64,000 nucleotides of DNA from Dromiciops gliroides (GCF_019393635.1 NC_057867.1:4190889-4254888), one strand, 5' to 3'. Shown: positions 40,661 to 52,466, numbered from the stretch's first letter. Made by a program: numbers and translations. The notes: generated from the letters alone by a model not told the origin.

Positions 40661-43154
40661 TTTGTTTGTTTTACGGGACTGGAATCTGCCTGAAGCCCCC
40701 CTCGGCAGGGGGCCGGGGAAGAGCTCTGTGAAATGGAGAATACTTCGCGTGTGTGTGCGTTGGGGGGGGGGCTTCTTTCATTTGGAGGGAGAATGCAGTT
40801 CACTTTGAGGAATCGCGTGCAGAGAGAGGTTAAAGATTCTGGGCTAAACAAACTTGCTACTAACTGTCCCAAAGCCCCCAAGAGCGAGACAGATTCGGAA
40901 GGCGAGAGGGCAGAGACCCGAGTTGCAAGTGAAGACGTGGGAACTGGGTTACCTGACTCTATGGGGAGGGAACTAACCTCCCCCCTCTTTCTAAGCCCCA
41001 GCCCCCTTGGCCATCCCTCACACGATTACTTCCCTTCGTGGCCTGGCCTGGCCTCGGGTTGTTAGGGGCCCGAGGCTGTCGGGTCAAGGCTGTTCCAGGC
41101 CAGTTCCTTAGGGATGGCAGGTGGGCTTTGGGCATTTGGCAGCTCCCGATGGGGGAAGCCTGGGGCACCTCCGTGGGGAGAAGTTTTAATCTTCAGCTTG
41201 GAAAGCAGCCAGTCCGTGCCCCCCCCCCCCCCGCCAACGCCCGTGCCCCGCCCCCTGCCTTGGCTTTGGAAACACTAGTCCGGGCTTTCTTACCCTGGGG
41301 TTCAGGGGTCCCTGGGTGGATTTCCAGGGCTCTGGGAACTCACTTGCCAACTGAATTTCAGTATAATGGGTGTCCTTTTGTCCTTTGACCTCCTCTCTCT
41401 GATTTTGGGCCCGAAAAGCCTTCTCTTGAGAAGGGTCCACATGCTTCCGCAGGCTTCGGAGCACAAGGGAGCTGAGGCAGGCCCGGCCTCGAGATTGTTC
41501 TCTGTCTCCCGATCTTGGGCTCGTTCCCCAACGGAGCCAGCTCTTCCTGCAGTGCCGCGAGACTCCCAGCTGCCTCTATTCAGACCCTCTCCCATTCGGG
41601 GAATAGTTTTCAAAACAAGATTCCCCTTTATGTATTTGGAGGGGACATGGCCCCTTGCTGAGGAGTTCTCTAAGCAAATAGGCCCTTTCTCTACCAAGTT
41701 CTGAACTGAGTCGTTCCCCGCCCCCTCCACCTTGGACATCGGGGGCCCTTCCTTCTGACTTCTCCCAGGGCATGGCTCTCTCCTCAGAAGCTGCTGCCTG
41801 CTCACCTGGGGGCGGGGATGTTGGAGTTACTGCCCTAGGCTGGCTCCTTCCCAAGTCTGGGACCCCTCTGGGAGTCTGGGTAGGGGGCTCCCCAGCAGTC
41901 TTTGGTCTGGATGGCAGAGGAGAGGGGGTGGGTAGGGTTAGATGAGGGGAACCCAGGCCGTTGGAAGAGGAAGGGCCTTCTGCTTAGAGATGGCTAGCTA
42001 AGGTCTACTTAGCCCTGTTCTAAGACACCTCACCCATCACACAGAATCCCCCTTCTTGACTCAGACAAACAAGTTTCATGATTTACTGCTCCCCCCTCCC
42101 CTCAATCTTCTGTGCACGTCACCTATGCTCTCATTAAGTGTGGATTTATTGGCCCTCAATGGCAGGAGCATCTCAACTTGGATACATACTCATAAAGATT
42201 CTCCAGCATGCCCTTCTGATATGATATGCTTACCTGTTTATCAATTATCTTTGTGTGTTATGGCACTAATAGTTAGGGGCATTATAAAACTTGCACAAAA
42301 GATGAAACAGTATTTGGGCCTAGAAGCAATAGGGAGCCCTGCAGAGATGGGAGGTGTGGGGAAGTCATGAGCTCTGGCATCTCAGATACAATCCATGTCT
42401 GCTCCTTTGGCCCCCCCCCCCTGCTCTCATATGAAGTGGGGAAGGAGCTAGGCTCTTACTCTCTGGTCACTGACCCAACTCACAGAACCTGCTCTCTGAG
42501 GTGCACCGGGGGTGCGAGTGTTCGAGGGGTGCTGGGCAAATTTTTCCCAGCGGCACCTATGCCCGGTAGGGGTTAGGTCATCATTGCTTTAGAAGGGGAA
42601 GGTGGGAGCTTGGCCAGAGAAGAGCAGGAAGGAGAAGGGATGAGGGTCCAGGGTGAATATGGCTATGCTGGAGGCTAGCATGGGGCTCATCTTCCTGCCC
42701 TCTGATTGGTTAATCCAGCACCCTTTGGGCTGGGTCATGGGTCAGGCCACGGCTCTGGAGGTTGCTGCCCTATAGGACTGTAAACAGCTAGAGGGCAGAG
42801 ATTGTACTGGGTTGTCTTGGCAGCTTCCACAATAGGCATCTAGACTTTGGGGAATCAAAAGGAACAGAAAACAGGCAGAGTTCTCTGCCTTGCTTCTGCC
42901 CCAAGTCTGGCCAAGCACCTTATGGTCCATATGTGGCTACTCTTTCCATCCCTCCCAGAGGATGGGCCTTTCTCAGAGGTGAAGGAGGCAGCTCTGTGAT
43001 GCAGTGAAGTGGCTGTTCTTCCAAGAAGGGAGGGTTCGCTGGTGGCTTAGTGCTCAGCATCTTAAGTGAGGGGAGAGAGGAGGGAGAACTTCCTCTGAGT
43101 GAGTCTTTGTGATCAGGGTCTGTGGGTTCAAGATGGCTCACTGGGTCACAGGTG
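40661..43154. other. Intron 1, unique sequence with few repeats
   Basis: Contains C-runs at 41221-41232 and 42411-42421 and one L2-like scrap at about 42770-42860 ('gctagagggcagagattgta'). Otherwise repeat-poor, a typical place for intronic regulatory DNA near a promoter. Confidence 0.45.
42040..42330. promoter_or_regulatory. Candidate intronic regulatory element
   Basis: AT-richer, repeat-free ~290 bp that stands out from GC-rich surroundings, 2.2 kb after exon 1. It has an AP-1-like TGACTCAG at 42058-42065 and the words GATATGATATGC and CAATTATCTTTG near 42218-42252. Judged only from composition. Confidence 0.25.
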
Positions 43155-43320
43155 TCTCTATTCCAGCCTCTTCAGTTTACAATTTACAGAGGAGGAAACT
43201 GAGGCATGGGAGGTCATTCCCAAGATCATAGAAATATTAAGTAGTTGAGCCAGAATTCAAACCCCCAGGCTTTCAATGGCAAGTCACTCCGGCATTCTCT
43301 CCCCCATACTCTGTTGCTTG
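43155..43320 (-). repeat. MIR element, antisense
   Basis: 'tttacaatttacagaggagg', 'tgaggcatgggaggtcattc', 'agttgagccagaattcaaac' in inverse order. Confidence 0.65.
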
Positions 43321-43684
43321 CTCTGATGGGCTGAAGGTGTGCAAAGAATGCTGGGAAAAGTACCAGCCAAGGACCAAAGGGTTCTTTAGAGGGAGAAAAG
43401 CAGTCATTTGGGATGCTCTCTTGTGGGGCAGGCTGAGATGTTGCCTCCGAACATGGGAAAGGATTTCCCTGTGTCTGGGGACTAGCTCGTGGGAGCCAGG
43501 TGGAGAAAGGAAGTTTCTGAGTTATTGATCACCTGGTATGGATATCAGAGACCTGGGGATGATTTATCAAGTTAGCTGAAAGGACTGGCCTACCCCCACC
43601 CCAGTCCCAGGAGGGGGGCCCCACCCACCTCTCTGGGGGTGTCAGGGCAAAGCTTGAGGCTACTGGAACTCGTGAAACGGAAAG

Positions 43685-43925
43685 GAATGAGTATTTATTA
43701 AGTACCCACTACGTGCCAGGCACTGTGCTAAGTGTGCTTTATGAATACGATCTCGTTTGTTCCTCATAACAACCCAGGGAGGTAGGTGCCAAGATGATCC
43801 TCATTTTATAAGTGAATAAACTGAGGCAGGCAGAGGGTTAGTGATTTGCCCAGGGTCACCCAGTTACTAAGTGTCTGAGGTTGGATTTGAACTTGGGGCT
43901 TTCTGGCTCCAGGTTCTCCATTGTG
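43685..43925 (-). repeat. Nearly full-length MIR, antisense
   Basis: Starts with 'tatttattaagtacccacta' and 'cgtgccaggcactgtgctaa', passes 'tcctcataacaacccaggga', 'cctcattttataagtgaata', 'tgcccagggtcacccagtta', and ends 'ctggctccaggttctccatt'. One of the best-preserved old MIRs here. Confidence 0.8.
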
Positions 43926-44325
43926 GCAACACCAAGTGCCTCTGGTGGGGGAGCATCTGCTTTGGAATCCTGGGACTTCAGAGATTACACAGTCCAAGCC
44001 CCTCCTTTTATGCTGGAGGACCCCGGGGGCCGGGGGGAGGTACCTTGTCCAAGGCTTGCTCCACTCAGACACTTTGTACCTGGGTTCTGCCTCCTTCACA
44101 CAGGGTCCTGGTATGCCTGGGGAGGGAGCAGCTGGCTGCCCAGCCCAAGATTCAGATTTCCCCCAGACCATGATAGGTGGTGAGGCCTGCTGTGTGCAGT
44201 GCGCTTCCTTTCTCCCTCCCTCATTCCCAGGGCCAGGCTGGGTGGGGCTGGAAGGTTCCCATCAATTCATTGGGAGTTTCCTGAGTGGAGGGAAGTACTA
44301 ACTTCTTTCCTGCTCTCTAGAGACA

Positions 44326-44330
<5 letters not shown>

Positions 44331-44393
<63 letters not shown>

Positions 44394-44402
44394 CCCCCCC
44401 CC
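44331..44402. repeat. (CT)30 followed by C12
   Basis: A perfect 60-bp CT run (44331-44390) flows into a 12-base C run (44391-44402). The 72-bp uninterrupted polypyrimidine tract has mirror-repeat symmetry compatible with H-DNA. The Leu/Ser and Arg/Glu open frames are artefacts. Confidence 0.97.
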
Positions 44403-44594
44403 GCCCCCCAGCTTGGTCTCCTATAGGTGGGGAAGGGGAGGGAGGGGGTAGTTAAGACCCCAGTAAGAGACTCTGGTTCTGGGGCAGAACACACAGGCTC
44501 TGGAGAGAGATGGGGTGAAGGGAGCCCATGCCATCTCCATCTTTGATCCCCATTCCGGGCCCTAGCCTTGAGGATGTGGGTGTTCAGCTAGTGA

Positions 44595-44805
44595 GGCAAT
44601 GCACCATACTGGTTGGAGGGTTGGACTTAGACCGTGTTTGAATCCTGCCTCTGAATCTTAGTAGCTGTGTGATCCTGGGTGAATTGCCTAACCTCTCTGA
44701 ACCTTGGCTTTCTTGTCTGTAAAATGGGCATGAGAACGCCTGTTGCACTTGCCTCCCTAGGGCTCTGAGGAGCTAATCTATATACAGTCCTTGGCAGACG
44801 TTATT
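44595..44805 (+). repeat. MIR/THER1, near complete
   Basis: 'ggacttagaccgtgtttgaa', 'tagctgtgtgatcctgggtg', 'cttgtctgtaaaatgggcat', 'ggctctgaggagctaatcta' in sense. Confidence 0.75.
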
Positions 44806-45174
44806 ATTATGAGGAGGAGAATTCAAAACCCTGAATGAGGTGAAATAGCCAAGAACTTCAGCACTTGCCTGTCGGCTCCCCAGGCCCCCTCCCCAACCAG
44901 GGCAGAGGAGTGCTACCTCTTAGTCTGCTTTCCTCCTTTGTAGAACAAGGGGCTGCCCTGTATAGATGCTCTTCCTGTCCGGTCCCTTGTGACCTCCCTC
45001 CACTGGCCTTTGTCCATTGGGGATGATAACAGCCCTTCTCTATCTAGGTTAAGGGGGTGAACGTGGGAGAGTGAATTGTGTGAACTGCTCTTAGTTTTGC
45101 CAACCTTCAGAATCTCAAGTCCAGTGTTCTCCCTACTACTGGGCCCTCTAGGGCAATTGCAGTTGTCCAATCAT

Positions 45175-45305
45175 TGAAGAAGCTCAGAGGACCTGGGTTC
45201 AGATTCTGACTGTCACTCACTGCCACCTCAGCTCTTATGCCTCAGTTTCCTCTTCTGTAAAATGGTGGCCTCTGAGGACCCTTCCAGCTCTCGTCCCATG
45301 ATTTC
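45175..45305 (+). repeat. THER1/MIR element
   Basis: 'agaggacctgggttcagatt', 'ctcagtttcctcttctgtaa', 'ggacccttccagctctcg' in sense. Confidence 0.75.
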
Positions 45306-45515
45306 TATCCCTCTCTCCCACATCAGTAAGGCAGGATTTTGGAACCGTCTTGGGTTGGCAGAGTATGGGTCCTTGCCCCCTGGACTTGAAAAGGAGCGGC
45401 CCATGGGACCGACAGTTGGGAGCCTGAGAAACCCCAGATGGTGCAATTAACAGCCTGTTCGGCTTGGTCTCATAAAAACCTCAATTCCAATCCACCCCAA
45501 GAAGTACCTTCTCAG

Positions 45516-45658
45516 GGGGCAGCTAGATGTGGCAGTGGATAAAGCACTGGCCCTGGATTTAGGAGGACCTGAGTTCAAATCAGGCCTCAGTCACTTGACA
45601 CTTACTAGCTATGTGACCTTGGGCAAGTCACTTAACCCTCATTTCCTCGGGGAAAAAA
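45516..45658 (+). mobile_element. tRNA-derived SINE in intron 1
   Basis: Sense copy ('cagctagatgtggcagtgga' ... 'cctcatttcctcgggg'). A-tail reduced to AAAAAA. Imperfect flanks AAGTACCTT / AAGTTCCTT. Confidence 0.92.
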
Positions 45659-45799
45659 GTTCCTTTTCTCTGAGCCCATTTCCTTTTCTGGAGAACAGTC
45701 TTGTAACTGCAGGGCAGAAGTGCCTAACATCCCACTCAGAGGGCAGCCTGAACCAGATGAAAACAGAGTTGGGAATATAATATTTAGCAGAAAATAAAT

Positions 45800-47734
45800 T
45801 CCAATAGGCCATCAATAATGCTACCACGTAAGCTCGTTTCAGTCTGGGTTTGGCACTTTTGCTGTAAATTGCGAAGGTAGAGGCTCAGTGGGAGCTGGGG
45901 AAGAGGCTTTTGTTCTCCCATCCCATTTTCTGAAAGGCTGAGGAGCCTCCTCCCTCAAGGGCCTGTGGTGGGGCCCGAGAGGGCCCTGCTCAGTCCCTGC
46001 TCAGTCCCTCGGTCAGAGGCACTTCAAAGGGACCAGTTAGTGGCTAAGTGTTGAACTCCACTGGGCCCCCTTTAGAAGTTTCCAGAGGGGGCCTGGGGTG
46101 ATGGGATGGGAGAAGGGCCGTCGTCGTGCACCCTGGGAGAGGCCCCTTGTGTCCAGGGGAAGGGATGGCCTCTTGAGAAGCCCTTGTTGTGGTTTCTCCT
46201 GCAATGGAACTGAGCTCCACTTCGGCTGCTCTCCTCAACTCCCTCGTGCTGCCTGCCCTGGCTTGGTGGAGCCCCTGTCTCGGGCCCTCCCTGTTGCTCT
46301 GCTGGGGTTCCTGGGCTCTCGTGGCTGCACAGAAGACTGGACCTGCTAATGCTTTTGCACCCCTCCAACCTCAGGCAAACAAAAGAATCCAGCTCCAGCT
46401 GGAAGACACTTGAGCTTGTCTTTGGGGGGTGGAAATGTTCCCTCCACCAGGAATTTCTCAAAAGGGAGTGGAGAGGCTGGGCTCTGTGGCGTTGGAGTTA
46501 TTATCTTGGGGAAGCAGCCATGTGGTCCCACTTAGATTTCTTCAGAACCAGGATAAAAAAAAAGGTGGCGCCACTTTTGAGAGGGGTGGAGGCAGTCTCC
46601 AAGGGCTGCAACACTAGGCTGCCATGGCCTTCAGAGGAGACCCCAAAACAAACCCTCCTCCCTACAAGGCACTGGGCAGGACGGTTCTGTTCCAGTCCCC
46701 AAAGACTTTCTGCTCTAGTGGGGAGGGGGAGGGATAGTCGTGAGCACAAGAACTGTAACACCTGGTAGTCCAAGGCCAGAACATTAGCTATTCACCCAAG
46801 GAAGCGCTTTGGGGCATTACTGATGGGGACCAAGCTGCCACTGAAACTGGACTTACAAGACTGGGGAGGAATCCCACAGCTGACTGGGAACAGGGAGGGC
46901 ATTCCTGGCATGGGGAACAGGGGACCCTGGCTTGAAGGCAGGAGGGTGCTCGGCACCTCTGGGAGGGCAGACTGGTGGAGTTGGTTTGGAGCGAGAAGTG
47001 ATGGGAAACACATGATACCGAGGTCAGGCTCCAAGCTCTGGAGTCTCCGAGCTCTAGGGTCAGGTTGGCAGGCACCTTGTGGGGTAGCTACTCCTACCCC
47101 CCACTTTCTAGAGGAGGGAAGGAGGGCAGAGTTAGGCCTGGCACCCCCCTCCCCCGCTGACTTTTGTCAAGGCTCTGATCTTCATTTTGCTCATCTGGGA
47201 GGAAGCCCTCCCTCCTGGAGTGGGGAAGGAACCTCCGAGGGAAGATTTGAAACATGTGTGGAGTCGAGGCAGGGTTGGGCTTGAAAGCACCTGACTGCTG
47301 AAGGGCCCGTCCCTTCCAAGGACAGCCCCCACTGTTCTGCTCCTTCCCCCCTCCCTCCCCTCCCCCTTCTCCCTTCCTTCTCCTCTCCCTGGGCTGGGCC
47401 CTGGCTGGTCTGGCCCAGCTGCTGCTGGGGCCTCTGCCCCTCAAGCCCCTGCTGCAGGAGGCCTGGCCCAGCGGGGGGAGGGGGGCTAGGGAGGGAGGAA
47501 GAGCCTTGGGTTGGGGGAGGAGAGGGCCAGATGTGTGCAGGCAGCCCGAGCTGGATTCCTGTAACCTTGGCTCTATGGGAAGTTGGAACAGCAGTGCCTG
47601 GAGCTGCAGCCCTTGAAGGATTTTACCCAGGGGCTCCTTGGGGGTTCTTCTGCCCATGGACCGAACGATGCTGCTGGAGGCCTGCCGGGGTAGGGGGGTG
47701 GCTCGAGCAGCATCTTGGGGGACCAGAGGATTGC
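45800..47734. other. Intron 1 unique sequence, no repeats recognised
   Basis: About 1.9 kb apparently free of transposable elements, including an AT-rich patch at 45790-45880 ('catcaataatgctaccacgt') and a C/T-rich patch at 47335-47400. Open frames on both strands have no recognisable domain. Confidence 0.4.
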
Positions 47735-47860
47735 GAATTGGAAGAGATCTCAGTTCCTCTAGTTCAACCCCCCTCAGTTTGTGGACAAGGAGGAAATTGA
47801 GGCCCAGGGAGGGAGAGCAATTTGGCTAATGCCTTGCAGCCTGGGTGCTGCTGTGTGGCA
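47735..47860 (-). repeat. MIR-type element, antisense
   Basis: 'ttggaagagatctcagttcc', 'aggaggaaattgaggcccag' in inverse order; its distal end is lost. Confidence 0.6.
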
Positions 47861-48069
47861 GATGAGCCTTTCTTTGGCTTCCCGACTCTAGATTTTATCA
47901 TCATTCATTCATTCTTTCACTCCCCCCATATTTTGGATGCGTCTGCTATGGATGCTCAGGGCGATTGACAAAATCATCTTCTGATAAAAGCTCTAATGCC
48001 TTCCCTGGAGCATCAGGGGCACTCCGTGCCCAGCGGGCACCTCCCTCATGCCCAGGGCCTACCGAAAGT

Positions 48070-48225
48070 GCTGGGCCTGGAACAAGTCTGGCAAGACCAG
48101 CATTTGACTCTTACTTAGCTGTGTGACTGGGAAAATCACTTCAACCTCTCTGAGCTTCAGTTTCCTTATCTGTAAAATGGGTTCTCTGTAATAGTTATTA
48201 AGAAGTACCAAGGAGGTCGAATATG
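48070..48225 (+). repeat. MIR/THER1 element
   Basis: 'tagctgtgtgactgggaaaa', 'cagtttccttatctgtaaaa', then 'ctgtaatagttattaag' in sense. Confidence 0.75.
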
Positions 48226-49059
48226 GAGAGTATTGATGATGCCGAGAATAATCACTCTGGCCATTTTGAGGGAGGGAGGAGGAAGAAGAACAACAGTGGG
48301 GGCTTCCCTTGGTGGGATTGGCTTTGGCAGGGTGGGTTTAGGGAGATGGCTTTTTCAGCCCTGGTCCTCCTCACAGCAAAGGGAGTTTGGGGTGGCAGCA
48401 CCACCAGTGGGCACCTCTGCCACCTGCCTCTGGGAGGGCTGGCAGGAAGCTCAGCAGCCATGGTGGAGAAGGGACGTGCCTCGGGTCATGCAGGCCAGTA
48501 GTGGCAGAGCCTCCCGAGGCCAGCTTTCCCACACTGCCCCAGATGTGGCCTCTTTTGGACACACAAAAGCTCCATTGAACTAGGAGGTAACCCTTGGGTA
48601 AGCACATGGCCCTTCTGGGTGATTGGCATCCTGACTGGACGGGACCCAGAGTTCATCTCCCAGAAATGCCCCCTTTGGATGAGGTCCCTGGGCTCTGAGG
48701 GGCTGCTCAGATAGATTGGCTAAGGGAGTGCCTTGTTCCCTCACCCTCCTCAGCTCTCCCAGGATAAATCCACTGAATGGAAAGAGTGGCTAATACCTCA
48801 GTAGGGCAGGCCACGGCCCTTCTTCCTCCCATCCCAATGGCATGTTTGCCTGGGCGGGCTGCCAGCTGAGCCGGGCATTGGCGCCCAGGTGCCTTGGCTT
48901 TTCTTGGGGAGCCCATTCTGAGTGGGATTGCATGCTTGGGGCTAGCTCAGGGAGGGGAGGCGAAGCCCCCCCAGCAGGCAGGGGAGCCCAGATCCCAGCT
49001 CAGAGTCCTGTTCTGTCTTCTGGGAACCTCCCCTTTTACTTGGCATTCTTGTCAGATAT
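48226..49059. other. Intron 1, nothing recognised
   Basis: Mixed sequence with overlapping short open frames; no element assigned. Confidence 0.4.
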
Positions 49060-49275
49060 CGGGGACTGGGACTGAACCTAGAGGAGCTGGCCTCTAGGCC
49101 TGCCTCATTCACTTCCTGCCTGGGTGACCCCGGGCCAGGGAGTCCACCCCTCTCAGCTCCAGGTTGTTCATCTGTAAAGTTGGAATGAAGCTGTGGATGA
49201 ACCCTACCTCCTAGGACAAGCTGATCTATTTAAAGCACTTTGCAGACTTGGCAGTGCTACAGAAATGCCATGATT
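49060..49275 (+). repeat. MIR/THER1, near complete
   Basis: 'tgcctgggtgaccccgggcc', 'aggttgttcatctgtaaagt', 'ttaaagcactttgcagactt', 'gcagtgctacagaaatgcca' in sense, reaching the 3' end. Confidence 0.75.
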
Positions 49276-49320
49276 CTTACTAAGAGGCGAGGTGGCCTGG
49301 CATGGTGGCAGGTGAGCAGA

Positions 49321-49715
49321 CCTTGGCTGCTGAGGCCTGGGTGACCGTCGGCCTCTGACACATCCTACCTGTGTGATGGGGCTGGCCTCTGCACTTCCCA
49401 GGCCCCCTTTATCACCCCAAGACTAAAGTTCACAGACATTTGGGCCTTTTTATCAGTGGGCTGGGCGAGTCTTGGGCCAGTGGAATGGATGGGTCAGCTG
49501 GGTCCAAAGGGGAGGGCCCATCATTTCTACTTTTTCTCCACTTGTTGCCACAGGCTCGTATTGCTAATAAGCCCAACATTTGTTAAGTCTTGCCTAGTAG
49601 GTGCTAGGTGAGAGAGAGGCACAGCAGCACAGGAGACAGAGAGCTGACCTCAAAGTCAGGAAGTCCTGATTTCAAGTCTCACTTCTGACACATACTGACC
49701 GTGTGACCCTGGTCA
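49321..49715 (+). repeat. Right arm of the long-range inverted duplication
   Basis: 395 bp matching 4449-4841 in reverse complement. It continues beyond 49715 as a natural sense MIR ('ggtcacttaacctc'), while the left arm does not, which suggests that this is the parental copy. It carries an extra GA unit (GAGAGAGAGGC against GAGAGAGGC). Confidence 0.85.
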
Positions 49716-49834
49716 GGTCACTTAACCTCCAAACATCAAACTCAAATAGAAATGGGGGCTACCAAAGCATACATAAGGATCCTGGCAGGCTGCATACTGC
49801 CTTTGAAAACCACATTTATATATTTCTTTTTAAA

Positions 49835-49989
49835 TGATTTTTTTTTTTTTTGCACGGGGCTGTGGGGGTTAAGTGACTTGCCCAGGTTCACATAGCTAGT
49901 AAGTGTCAAGTGTCTGAGGCCGGATTTGAACTCAGTTCCTCCTGAATCCAGGGTCAGTGCTTCATCCACTGCGCCACCTAGCTGTTCCC
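49835..49989 (-). mobile_element. tRNA-derived SINE with perfect 18-bp TSD, antisense
   Basis: TATATATTTCTTTTTAAA at 49817-49834 and 49990-50007. T-tail then a G-rich spacer 'gcacggggctgtgggggtta'; the head is mutated to GCTGTTCC. Confidence 0.95.
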
Positions 49990-50009
49990 TATATATTTCT
50001 TTTTAAAAA

Positions 50010-50574
50010 ACTAATACATCCGTATGTTCAAATCAGATAGGAATTCCCTTTTCATTTGGTTGGCCTGCACCCAGGAGTGTTGTGGGCCACCCATTTAACA
50101 CCTTGGGCCTAGGCTGCTCTCTAAGAGACTCGTGTAGGGAGATGCCAAACGGCTTTGGGCAAAGGAGTTTCCCTTCCCCAGAGTCCCTTATGCCAATGCA
50201 GTCCCGGGCCTGTTTCCTATTCTGTTATTAATGGGCCCTATGGAGAAGAAGATGGCAGTGAGGCAGGGAAGAGGAGAAAAAGGAGAGTGTACACAATCCT
50301 TCAGGCACAGGGTGAGGAAGGCGAGTGCTCTTGGGGAGCTCTGACAACAGAAAGCATCGGGATGCAGGGATTTCTTGAGTTCTGCCATGGAAAATGAGAC
50401 TTAGAGAAGAGTTTTGGCCCCCTCTCTGCTCATTGTGCATGGGGTAGACATTCATGCTAGAGAGAAAGCAGAGCTGCCTCACTTGGCCCTCCCGCTACCT
50501 GGGTGAGGGGAGGAGGGCGGGGGGGGGGGGGGCGAGAATGGCTTCGGGATTGAAAAGGCCCCAATAAACATGAC
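50010..50574. other. Intron 1, with a long G-run
   Basis: A G-rich run at about 50518-50532 stands out ('gggcggggggggggggggcg'); no other recognised element. Confidence 0.4.
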
Positions 50575-51940
50575 CAACAGGGAGTCAATGTCTGCGGTCA
50601 GTAGGGAGGTAGTCAGAGAACATATGGCTGCCCTGGAAGACGTGAAGCCACCTGACCCAGACACCCACCATCCTCCAGGCCTGACACTTGGGATGACACT
50701 GGAAAAGTCATGGAAAACTGAAGGGACAGCACAGACTGGGAGAAGGGCCCATGGGCTCCAGAAAGGGAAGAGAATGTAGGCCCGGGAGCCCCATTCTGTA
50801 AGAGGGTGGGTGCTTCCATGTTGGCTGATCGGGGCACGTGCAAAGGCAAGCCCTGTGGCCCTCCTAAAGTCTGGCATTGAAGGAGTGGCTGGAGAACATG
50901 GAGGAAGGGGCCAACGTCATTTTATCAAGTATCATTGCCTCCCTTGGCAGGAATGGCCAAACTGGGCGATAAGGGGAATGCTGTGAATCAAGTTTATCTA
51001 GATTTTTTGAGGGAATGATGGAGAGACAGGGATTAGATGATAATAGAATCAAATGGATTCTAGGTTCTTTGGATGGCCAGACTCAAAGAGGAGCTGGGAA
51101 TGGTTCAGTGTCGACATGACGGGAGGTCTCCAGTGGAATGCCCCAGGGATCTATGCTAGGCTCTGGGCTTGGCATTCTTCTTCAGGGTTGAGATCGAGGA
51201 GTTGCTAAGCTGCCCACGAGAGTTGCAGATGGGCACACAGCTGGGAATGGTGTCGAAAACAGTTTACCTGGATACTTAGTTTAGCAAAACATTTGACAGT
51301 TGCCAGTGCTATTCTTGTGAGCAAGATGGAGAGCTGTGAGCTAGGCAATGGTATAATTAGGCGGCTTTGAAAGTAGGTGAATGCTCAGGTGCAAAGAGTC
51401 AAGCTTGGAATGAGCTCTCCAGGGATTTGGCCTCGGCCTTGTGCTGGTGAACATTTTGATTGATGACCTGGCATAAATGCCATCCTCATCACATTTGAAG
51501 ATGACCTCAAGCAAAGAAGAATTGCTAACATTTGGGAAGATGACAGAAAAAATCCCAGATGACATGGACAGACTAGAACATTGGGACAAGTCTAATAGGA
51601 TGAAATTTAATAGGCATAAATTGAAAGTTTTACATTTGGGTTAAAACCCCCAGCTGTGTCCATGTGAAATTTGGGGTGCCACTCTAGCACTTCAGCTGAG
51701 AAGGATCTGGGGGTTCGAGATGACTGCGAGGTCAATTTGACCCTTCCCCCCACCCCCCACCCCAGTCCCGGATTATGGCAGTCCAAACTGATGTGAATTT
51801 TGGCTTCGTTGAGAGCTGTAGAGACCAGGCTCAGGTAGCTAATGGTCCTGCTGTCTTCTGCCCTGGTCTTGTCCCATCTGGGTGAAGTTATAGTGGGTTC
51901 TGGGAACCACAGTTTGGAAAGCACATGGCTAAGCTGGGGA
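50575..51940 (+). mobile_element. CR1/L3 LINE body (RT region and downstream), sense
   Basis: In a broken frame near 51540-51650 the text reads DRLEHWDKSNRMKFN then KVLHLG, matching the CR1/L3 RT phrase '[27 protein letters not shown]'. Upstream 'gatctatgctaggctctggg' mirrors the 'PQGS.LGP' region and 'attgatgacctggca' the 'I.DL' region. Downstream 'gctgagaaggatctgggggt' corresponds to 'AEKDLGV'. Stops and indels throughout; ancient and inactive. Confidence 0.8.
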
Positions 51941-52319
51941 GGGGCTGGCATATAAGGCTCACTGGGAGTAAGCTAAGTGAGGACTTAGGTCATCATCTGC
52001 CCTGCCTGTGCCCTGGACCACAGGTGCCTGAGACTCCACCTTGGGGAGCTTAACCCTCTCAGCTCTGGAGCCCCCACCCTGGGGTCGATGGCATTATCTG
52101 CCAGTGTGTTGCATGGCCCACTCTACCCAGCAGGTCCGGTGATGCTTCATACATGTTGTGCTTTGGCTGTCTTATCATCTAACTGGTGCATATGTCTCTC
52201 CTCCTCCCCTTTTCTAGGTCTGGAACCCTAAGTAAGCAGTAGCATTAGGATTTGAACCCATGCCCCTGGAATCCAATTCTGGCCATGTTTTCCCGTTGCA
52301 CCATGCCGCCTGTCTCTCT

Positions 52320-52466
52320 CTCTCTTTTTTAGTGAGGCATTTGGGGTTAAGTGATTTGCCTAAGGTCACACAGCTAGTAAGTGTTAAGTGTCTGAGGCCG
52401 GATTTGAACTCAGGTCCTCCTGACTCCAGGGCCAGTGCTCTATGCACTGCTCCACCTAGCTGCCCC
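52320..52466 (-). mobile_element. tRNA-derived SINE, antisense
   Basis: Short TSD-like CTGTCTCTCT at 52310-52319 and 52467-52476. Inverted head 'ccacctagctgccccc'. Tail is a mixed CT/T tract. Confidence 0.92.

Noticed and set aside
47094..47657. 187-codon minus-strand frame in intron 1
   Set aside because: Composition-driven (C/T-rich plus strand), without a recognisable domain or splice context.
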